Of a DNA stretch of 11,059 nt, positions 1 to 4,478 are shown piece by piece (the first letter of the stretch is position 1; the number at the start of each line of letters is the position of its first letter). Source of the stretch: JBFLVQ01 sp040758525 (lineage in GTDB: Bacteria > Acidobacteriota > Blastocatellia > Chloracidobacteriales > JADJPF01); contig JBFLVQ010000287.1 of NCBI GenBank assembly GCA_040758525.1, positions 1 through 11,059 of the forward strand, read 5' to 3'. The notes beneath the pieces are model-generated. The model was not told the DNA's origin, did no database searches, and saw only the letters and a program-made list of their open reading frames with translations. The position numbers were made by a program, and so were the translations under genes.

Positions 1-157
1 TTTCAATCGTGTTGGCTGCTTTGGTAAGTAGATGAACCGCTTGATCACAGGCTAATGCACGACGACGTCTGCCTTTGTTTGGATCAAGGATATACATAAG
101 TCCTGCGCCAACACCGAGTCCGCTAATGATTCCAATAAAAAAATCTTTCTTGCTCAT
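1..157 (-). CDS. YtxH-like small membrane protein, N-terminal part (cut by window edge)
   Basis: Reading leftward from an ATG at 157, 52 codons are open to the window edge. The protein starts MSKKDFFIGIISGLGVGAG, a glycine-rich hydrophobic segment (about residues 6-24), followed by YILDPNKGRRRRALACDQAV. A short membrane helix followed by 'LDPxxGRRRRAxxxD' is typical of YtxH-type proteins and of membrane-anchored BON-domain stress proteins. Which of the two this is cannot be decided because the C-terminal part is missing. A good ribosome binding site (AGGAGA, complement of 163-168) supports the start. It lies 13 bp downstream of the CBS-domain gene on the same strand, so it is probably the last visible gene of the groEL-fragment/CBS unit. 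Confidence 0.7.
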   Translation of the reverse strand, partial: MSKKDFFIGIISGLGVGAGLMYILDPNKGRRRRALACDQAVHLLTKAANTIE

Positions 158-170
158 AATCTTCTCCTGT

Positions 171-620
171 CTAACTCGCTGCTAATACCAGCGGTTTAAC
201 ATCTGCATAGATAGATTTGAGAATGATCGCTGCGCCAGTACTTTCCTCTGGACATACCAAGATATCGCTCAAGGTAATAATTCCTTTGAGCTTCTTATCT
301 ACATCAACTACCGGGATACGACGCACCTTAGCATTTCGCATTACCTCAATGGCATCTTCAATGCCATCTTCTATTGAGCAGGTGTAGATCTGCTTTGACA
401 TTACTTCGTCAACTGTAATATTGGAAGCCAGTCGATTCTTTGTTGTTAATGCGATGCAGATATCGCGATCTGTGATTATTCCGATCACTCTCTCTTCGCT
501 ATCAAGAACGGGCATTGCCCCACAGTTGTGCTCCCATAGCAGTGCGCCAACTTCAGCAAGATTGTTATCAGGGCGGCAGGATGTCACATTCTTGGTCATT
601 ACATATTCGATCTTACGCAT
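171..620 (-). CDS. Tandem CBS-domain protein
   Basis: This is a 149-aa soluble protein made almost entirely of two CBS motifs, about residues 8-58 (VMTKNVTSCRPDNNLAEV ... VIGIITDRDI) and 72-124 (EVMSKQIYTCS ... LKGIITLSDIL). CBS pairs (Bateman modules) bind adenine nucleotides such as AMP, ATP or NAD(H) and act as energy sensors. Stand-alone copies of this length are common in bacterial stress and hypoxia gene clusters. No catalytic or DNA-binding domain is attached, so the partner it regulates is unknown. The start is supported by a strong GGAGGAAA (complement of 623-630) directly before ATG. It sits 24 bp after the truncated groEL and 13 bp before the YtxH-like gene, implying co-transcription. 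Confidence 0.93.
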   Translation of the reverse strand: MRKIEYVMTKNVTSCRPDNNLAEVGALLWEHNCGAMPVLDSEERVIGIITDRDICIALTTKNRLASNITVDEVMSKQIYTCSIEDGIEDAIEVMRNAKVRRIPVVDVDKKLKGIITLSDILVCPEESTGAAIILKSIYADVKPLVLAAS

Positions 621-644
621 AGTTTCCTCCTTTGAATTTAGTTT

Positions 645-1508
645 CTATGAGATTTCAGCCGAGTAGGTTTTTTCAGGTCTCTCGTCCGAAACTTCTGTCA
701 GAGTAGCTTCTGTAAGCAGTAGCACACTGGCAACAGAGACAGCGTTTTCCAAAGCAATGCGGACAACTTTTGTTGGATCGATAATGCCTGCTTCAACAAG
801 ATCAACATACTCACCAACTGCTGCATCAAAGCCATAATTGCCAGTGCCATTACGCATCTTCTCTACGATTACACCGGTGTCGAATGCCGAATTCTCAGCA
901 ATCTGGCGAGTAGGAGCCTCCAGTGCACGCTTGAGGATAAGCAGTCCGGTATGTTCGTCTCCACTTGATTTAGCAGCCTCTTTCTCTACTGCATCGATAG
1001 CACGTAGTAGCGCAAGCCCACCACCAGGCACTATCCCTTCTAACATAGCCGCCTTCGCAGAACTGATTGCGTCATCAAATGCCTCTTTGCGATTCTTCAT
1101 CTCGGCTTCTGATGGTGCGCCAACATGAATTACAGCCACACCACCAGAAAGTTTTGCCAATCGCTCTTGAAGTTTCTCTTTGTCATAATCTGAAGTAGTA
1201 GCTTTGATCTGTTTGCGAATCTCATTGCAACGACCTTCGATCGCTTTCTTTTGACCAGTGCCACCAACTATTGTGGTGTAGTCCTTACCAATCACTACTC
1301 TTTTTGCTCTACCAAGATCGTTTGGACTAATATTTTCTAACTTTAAACCAAGCTCCTCAGTAATTACCTGACCACCTGTGAGAATGACAATATCTTGTAA
1401 CATCGCCTTGCGACGATCGCCAAACCCGGGCGCCTTTACAGCCGCACAAGAGAGTACGCCTCGAACCTTGTTCACTACCAATGTTGCCAGTGCATTATGA
1501 TGAGCCAT
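645..1508 (-). pseudogene. groEL: GroEL/Cpn60 chaperonin, C-terminal half only (5' truncated)
   Basis: The 287 codons match GroEL from about E. coli residue 253 to the C-terminal equatorial domain. Visible landmarks are ALATLVVN (helix I; Leu259, Val263 and Val264 of the substrate-binding face), VKAPGFGDRRKAMLQDI, TSDYDKEKLQERLAKLSGG, FDDAI with the catalytic Asp398 equivalent, PGGGLALLR (nucleotide-binding glycines) and IIDPTKV (Asp495 equivalent). About 250 N-terminal residues are absent, including the ATP-binding GDGTT loop, half of the equatorial and intermediate domains, and apical helix H. It therefore cannot build a normal folding ring. The tail ends SDERPEKTYSAEIS without the GGM repeats. 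An in-frame TGA lies 15 bp before the ATG, and GAGGTAGGGGG precedes the start, so the fragment could still be translated. The frame has no internal stop or frameshift, which argues for recent truncation or retained use. It is the first gene of the CBS/YtxH unit. Confidence 0.9.
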
Positions 1509-1580
1509 CCAGCACCCCCTACCTCAGGTTGATAGTGATAAGCAAGCAAGGTTATTAACGCAACTGGCATTCCAACCATT

Positions 1581-1624
1581 CTCTGTTTACTTATATTGTT
1601 AATAGAGGGTTTTAATAAACAGAG
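1581..1624. repeat. 9-bp perfect inverted repeat with 26-nt spacer
   Basis: CTCTGTTTA at 1581-1589 is matched by TAAACAGAG at 1616-1624. The spacer is AT-rich and no run of T follows immediately, so a terminator is unlikely. It could be a bipartite operator or a remnant of lost DNA upstream of the groEL fragment. Only the symmetry is seen directly. Confidence 0.4.
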
Positions 1625-1655
1625 CGGTTATAAGGGGAAATTTTCCTACTATTTG

Positions 1656-1671
1656 TGAGAAAATTTTCTCA
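1656..1671. promoter_or_regulatory. Perfect 16-bp palindrome, candidate operator
   Basis: TGAGAAAATTTTCTCA reads identically on both strands. It lies about 150 bp upstream of the groEL-fragment start and 10 bp from the similar GGGGAAATTTTCC. Its size and form fit a binding site for a homodimeric helix-turn-helix regulator. No regulator gene is in the window and the factor cannot be named. Confidence 0.35.
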
Positions 1672-1862
1672 GGACTATTCTCTCCGTGAAGTTTAGAGCC
1701 AGGCTAATGCTCTATATTGGTATATTTTGATGCAATGGATCTTTTGATTTTGTAATCATGCACTGAATACGGAATTAAGAGAATAATTGTGAGAAAGTAG
1801 CATAAAATGCGAAGTAATGCCGAGCAGATAGTTGCCAGAACGGTTGATTTTGCTTTACTTAA

Positions 1863-1878
1863 GCAAGCTACAGCTTGC
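1863..1878. repeat. Short hairpin-forming inverted repeat
   Basis: GCAAGCT (1863-1869) and AGCTTGC (1872-1878) form a short, nearly loopless inverted repeat spanning the stop codon of the crtI-like remnant. The first ten bases, GCAAGCTACA (1863-1872), recur as a direct repeat at 2041-2050 on the other side of the remnant. It may be an old terminator stem or a deletion or insertion footprint. There is no U-tract to make a convincing terminator. Confidence 0.3.
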
Positions 1879-1999
1879 CTCTGACATCCTTGAGTATTTC
1901 CATTCCTGCCAAGCGTGAGGCAGTTAACACACCAGACCACATTGTTCCCGCAATACCATGGCCGTTAACAGTGCTTGCACCACAAAGGAAGAGAACTTT
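1868..1999 (-). pseudogene. C-terminal remnant of a CrtI/phytoene-desaturase-like FAD oxidoreductase
   Basis: Reading leftward from 1999, 43 codons plus TAG are open. They contain VLFLCGASTVNGHGIAG, TMWSGVLTASRLAG and a short charged tail. 'LFLCGAST..GHGI.G....SG..A' is the characteristic C-terminal FAD-binding signature of the NAD(P)/FAD oxidoreductase family that includes phytoene desaturase (CrtI), carotenoid isomerase and retinol saturase; intact members have about 500 residues. A TAG lies in frame immediately upstream (2000-2002) and no homologous sequence was recognised beyond it, so more than 90 percent of the gene is gone. The natural stop codon is kept. The family assignment rests on one strong motif and could be any CrtI-like enzyme. 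Confidence 0.6.
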
Positions 2000-2084
2000 C
2001 TATCTTATTGCTGAGCATTTAGCACAATGGATCGCTACGTGCAAGCTACAAAATGGAAAGATAAGGTATAGAGGAAAAGCTAAG

Positions 2085-2091
2085 AAGGAGG
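2085..2091 (+). promoter_or_regulatory. Ribosome binding site fixing the start of the 79-aa gene
   Basis: AAGGAGG, a near-perfect Shine-Dalgarno sequence, sits 8 nt before the ATG at 2100. The frame is open further upstream to 1875, but that part overlaps the antisense crtI-like remnant and has no such site. The internal ATG is therefore chosen as the real start. Confidence 0.75.
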
Positions 2092-2099
2092 AGCCAAAA

Positions 2100-2339
2100 A
2101 TGATTTTCATAAAATTATCCGAAACAACGATAATTAATTTAAGTCAAATTCAATATTGCAAAATCTACCGAACACCTGTGCAGGGCCAGCTTGTACCACA
2201 GGTATTTGTACAACTGTTCTTCAGCGGTGAAGATCAGCAATCTCCTGTACAATTTGAAGGCGAAGAGGCAGAACGCATATGGCAAGCTCTTGAATATAGA
2301 GCAATGTGTAGGCCAGATGTCTTTATAGATCAGCCATGA
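2100..2339 (+). CDS. Small hypothetical protein (79 aa)
   Basis: The protein starts MIFIKLSETTIINLSQIQYC and continues with alternating hydrophobic strands (IYRTPVQ..LVPQVFVQLFF), then PVQFEGEEAERIWQALE and a short polar tail. The pattern of beta strands ending in a 'F.GEEAE.IW.AL' helix resembles a widespread class of small cytoplasmic bacterial proteins of unknown function. No catalytic motif, membrane segment or DNA-binding element is visible. The start is set by AAGGAGG 8 nt upstream. A 69-bp gap separates it from the exported protein gene on the same strand, so co-transcription is possible. I do not assign a function. Confidence 0.75.
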   Translation: MIFIKLSETTIINLSQIQYCKIYRTPVQGQLVPQVFVQLFFSGEDQQSPVQFEGEEAERIWQALEYRAMCRPDVFIDQP

Positions 2340-2408
2340 ACTGATTGTGCTAGAGAAACGCTTGCTAGCCAGCAGTTAACCTTATTAGATAGGAAGGATA
2401 GGTATTAT

Positions 2409-3470
2409 ATGCAAAGGCTAATTTTTTTGACTCTACTAATAATTGGTCTTAATGGAATCAGTTTAGCTCAAGAAACTAACTCATTAACAGGAAACTGGCA
2501 GATTGAATTTACATTATCGAATACTAAACGGATATGGACTTTTCAATCTATGATGAAGACGGATCCATCTTATGGAATGGGTCTATTTTTGATCCCGGCA
2601 GCTTCCACATTCGGCGCTCGCTCTTATGCTCAAGCAGTCTGGTCACAACTAACACCAACTACCTTTAGTCTCACCAGTGAAGTCGAGTTTCCCGTAGGCA
2701 ATGTTGGGCGACAAACAGGAACACTAATATTCAAAGGTAAATTTACTTCACCCAAAACTATTTCTGGATTAGCAATCTTTATCAGTAATCAGCCTGATTT
2801 AACAGATCCTTCTGGGTTCTTGGCAATGCAGGGAAGTTTCTCAGGCACCATTAACGCTAAACCTACTTCCGATTTTAGCATCGGTATAGAACCTATCGTT
2901 CAAAAAATATCTCCCTCCAGTCCTGCTACATTAGTGATCTCCACCAGTGCAATAAATGATTTTAGGACACCAATATTCTTGAATGTCGCAGTTTTGCCGG
3001 ATGATGGTAATATCCGAGTATTCAGTCCAGTAGATGAGGTTATGCCTGGTGATAATGCCGTAATAACAGTCGAGACTGCCGATCGCACATCTATAAACAG
3101 ATATGCACTATTAGTTATTGGTGTAGCTGGGCAAGTATCACATACTACTATGGCTGGCTTAATATTTGAACTAGCTGATTTCACACTTCGCATAAACCCA
3201 CCAATGCTTATTGTTACTCGCGGTCAGAGCGGCATTATTAGAGTAGACATAGATCGTAGTGATGGTTTTGCCGGTAATGTTGTGGTATTTCCCAGCCCAC
3301 TAAAGGGATTAAAGATATCACCGATAGAGCAATCATCAACTGGCGTAAGTGTAAGCTTTGAATTCATTGTAAAGAAGGGCGCACCAATAGGCGCACATCA
3401 ACTTAGATTTATTGGATATGATGATGCTGGCCGTGCACGCTCGGTTATGCTCACAATAGTAATCAGGTAA
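2409..3470 (+). CDS. Exported protein with two Ig-like C-terminal modules
   Basis: This 353-aa protein begins MQRLIFLTLLIIGLNGISLA followed by QETNS, a typical Sec signal peptide with likely cleavage after the Ala-containing end near residue 20. Residues about 26-150 form a beta-rich domain opening LTGNWQIEFTLSN and ending AMQGSFSGTINAKP, lipocalin-like in feel but not assignable. Residues about 155-260 and 258-353 look like two related beta-sandwich modules. The second, starting DFTLRINPPMLIVTRGQSG and including DGFAGNVVVF and GAPIGAHQLRFIG, follows the familiar pattern of secreted bacterial Ig-like repeats (DFxLxxxPxxxxVxxGxS...GFxGxVxL...GTxxGxYxLxxxG). The probable location is the periplasm or cell surface; the ligand is unknown. 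AGGAAGGATAGG upstream supports the ATG. The gene ends 21 bp from the convergent universal stress protein gene. Confidence 0.85.
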   Translation: MQRLIFLTLLIIGLNGISLAQETNSLTGNWQIEFTLSNTKRIWTFQSMMKTDPSYGMGLFLIPAASTFGARSYAQAVWSQLTPTTFSLTSEVEFPVGNVGRQTGTLIFKGKFTSPKTISGLAIFISNQPDLTDPSGFLAMQGSFSGTINAKPTSDFSIGIEPIVQKISPSSPATLVISTSAINDFRTPIFLNVAVLPDDGNIRVFSPVDEVMPGDNAVITVETADRTSINRYALLVIGVAGQVSHTTMAGLIFELADFTLRINPPMLIVTRGQSGIIRVDIDRSDGFAGNVVVFPSPLKGLKISPIEQSSTGVSVSFEFIVKKGAPIGAHQLRFIGYDDAGRARSVMLTIVIR

Positions 3471-3491
3471 AGCTCCTATGGAAATATGTTC

Positions 3492-3959
3492 TCATTTATT
3501 AGTTGTATCGTGAGGGATAGCTTTAGGGAAAAATCTGCTAGAGTCCTTGCATACAATCTCTACTGGACAAGAGGCTTTAATAGCGACTTTTTCCGCTACA
3601 GAGCTCAGTAAATCAAGCGCTGGGCCATAACGTCTATGAGTGCCAACAAGGATCAGATCGGCACCCCATTCCTCTGCCTCCTTAACTATCTCTTCGTCAG
3701 CAATTCCCTCACGAATAGTATGAGTAACAATTCTGTCAAGACTAGCCAATAAAATTATGATCTTCTTTATCTTATTTTCTGCTGCTTCGCGCCCTTGTGA
3801 AGAGAACTGGTTTAATAACATGACAGAGTCATGGATAACAGGAGGTTCAATCACTGCCAATATTCTAAATTCAGTGTCATCTGGCCATGATCTATCAATC
3901 GCTGCACGAGCAGCCACTTCGCTAACCGGTGAGCCATCTGTAGCGATTAACACTTTCAT
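3492..3959 (-). CDS. Universal stress protein (UspA family) with altered ATP-binding motif
   Basis: This is a 155-aa single-domain Usp with the usual first strand MKVLIATDGSPVSEVAARAA and the C-terminal segment WGADLILVGTHRRYG ... LLSSVAEKV, ending CPVEIVCKDS. UspA-type proteins are cytoplasmic dimers that often bind ATP and are induced by starvation or low oxygen. In ATP-binding members the motif is G-2x-G-9x-G-(S/T). Here Gly106 is kept, the second position is Arg109 (GTHRR), and the last Gly is Ser119 (SSV), so nucleotide binding may be weakened or lost. A weak site (AAGAGGG) precedes the ATG. It lies 14 bp behind the ppsA remnant on the same strand, so it was probably in an operon with PEP synthase. 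Confidence 0.92.
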   Translation of the reverse strand: MKVLIATDGSPVSEVAARAAIDRSWPDDTEFRILAVIEPPVIHDSVMLLNQFSSQGREAAENKIKKIIILLASLDRIVTHTIREGIADEEIVKEAEEWGADLILVGTHRRYGPALDLLSSVAEKVAIKASCPVEIVCKDSSRFFPKAIPHDTTNK

Positions 3960-3973
3960 AATAAACCCTCTTC

Positions 3974-4234
3974 TTAATAATATTGTCCTGATGCTTTACG
4001 TAAAAACCTTTCTTCTTCGGCATCTGCTATCACAACCGTAGTTTTAATCGCAGCATCTGGATTAAGAGAAATAGAATTGATTCCACATTCTACTAACCAG
4101 GCAGCAAAATCAGGATAATCGGATGGCGCCTGGCCGCGATGGGAAAGCTCTGTCATATCCTCTGGATTAAAATTGGAAAGAAGAGCTTGTAATCTGATTC
4201 CTAGAGAATAGTCTGACGCAATATGTATTCCAAT
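3974..4234 (-). pseudogene. ppsA: Phosphoenolpyruvate synthase remnant: N-terminal piece joined to C terminus
   Basis: The 3' part reads GQAPSDYPDFAAWL, ECGINSISLNPDA and a tail AIKTTVVIADAEEERF. This is the very recognisable C terminus of PEP synthase (E. coli GQGPSDHPDLARWLMEQGIE, then SVSLNPDTV). Upstream in the same frame, 4157-4234 encodes LGIRLQALLSNFNPEDMTEL followed by SHRG. It aligns well with the N-terminal region of PEP synthase (E. coli GVNQRIYELLDKTDIDDVTQ, then LAKAGAQIR) rather than with the residues that normally precede the C-terminal motif. About 650 central residues, including the swivelling phospho-His domain and most of the catalytic barrel, are therefore missing. A TAG at 4235-4237 closes the frame upstream, and an internal ATG at 4156 is available. 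The enzyme, which makes PEP from pyruvate and ATP, cannot be functional. Confidence 0.75.
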
Positions 4235-4478
4235 CTAATTAACAATTGATGCTATTGTTATGAAGAGTTTTTTAGCGAGTAAATGAGTATTAGTGAGTAA
4301 TTTCACACTCTGTTTTTGGAAATTTCCCCAACCAATCGAGAATGTGATCCATCGCCTGTTTATATCCATGCTTAGCATTTCATTAATTGATTTGCATTTC
4401 TTAAGAAGCTCTTGAAGTTTGGATTAGGATAATAGCTTAGGAATATTTCTTGCTTTTAAGGCGGTAAGAGGTAAAACT
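4235..4478. promoter_or_regulatory. Upstream region of the acs-pdh-acp operon
   Basis: This gap must hold the promoter of the five-gene operon. Visible elements are a palindrome GGAAATTTCC (4318-4327), part of GGAAATTTCCCC whose complement resembles GGGGAAATTTTCC at 1634-1646; three spaced GAGTA copies (4277, 4285, 4295); a palindrome TTCTTAAGAA (4398-4407); and a possible -10 box GATAAT (4428-4433) without a good -35 at the expected distance. AAGAGGT at 4466-4472 is the ribosome binding site for the synthetase. A minus-strand frame at 4290-4379 (29 codons, protein-like but unrecognised, no proper start) may be another gene remnant. Confidence 0.4.

Larger units (their letters stand above)
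1509..1867. other. Gene-poor stretch upstream of the groEL fragment
   Basis: No convincing intact gene lies here. The stretch contains a 9-bp inverted repeat (1581-1624), a GGGGAAATTTTCC near-palindrome (1634-1646) and a perfect 16-bp palindrome (1656-1671), the likeliest places for regulation of the leftward genes. A classical CIRCE element (TTAGCACTC-N9-GAGTGCTAA) was looked for and not seen. A short minus-strand frame at 1475-1570 begins with a peptide resembling the N terminus of family-4 glycosyltransferases and overlaps the groEL fragment in another frame; see findings. From 1672 to 1867 nothing was recognised on either strand. Confidence 0.5.

Noticed and set aside
838..1128. Plus-strand 96-codon frame rich in Ser and Ala
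   Set aside because: It is antisense to the conserved GroEL coding sequence, with no ribosome binding site or protein-like motif.
1509..1680. CIRCE (HrcA) operator upstream of the groEL fragment
   Set aside because: No TTAGCACTC/GAGTGCTAA halves are present. The palindromes found differ in sequence and spacing, consistent with the original promoter having been deleted with the 5' half.
1704..1940. A 78-codon minus-strand frame with a hydrophobic stretch
   Set aside because: Its first part is the crtI-like remnant in the wrong frame; the rest has no recognisable family and no ribosome binding site.
1875..2099. N-terminal extension of the 79-aa gene
   Set aside because: The extra 75 codons run antisense to the crtI-like remnant and lack a ribosome binding site, whereas AAGGAGG stands 8 nt before ATG 2100.
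3471..3491. Bidirectional terminator between the convergent exported-protein and Usp genes
   Set aside because: Only 21 bp with no stable stem or T-run.
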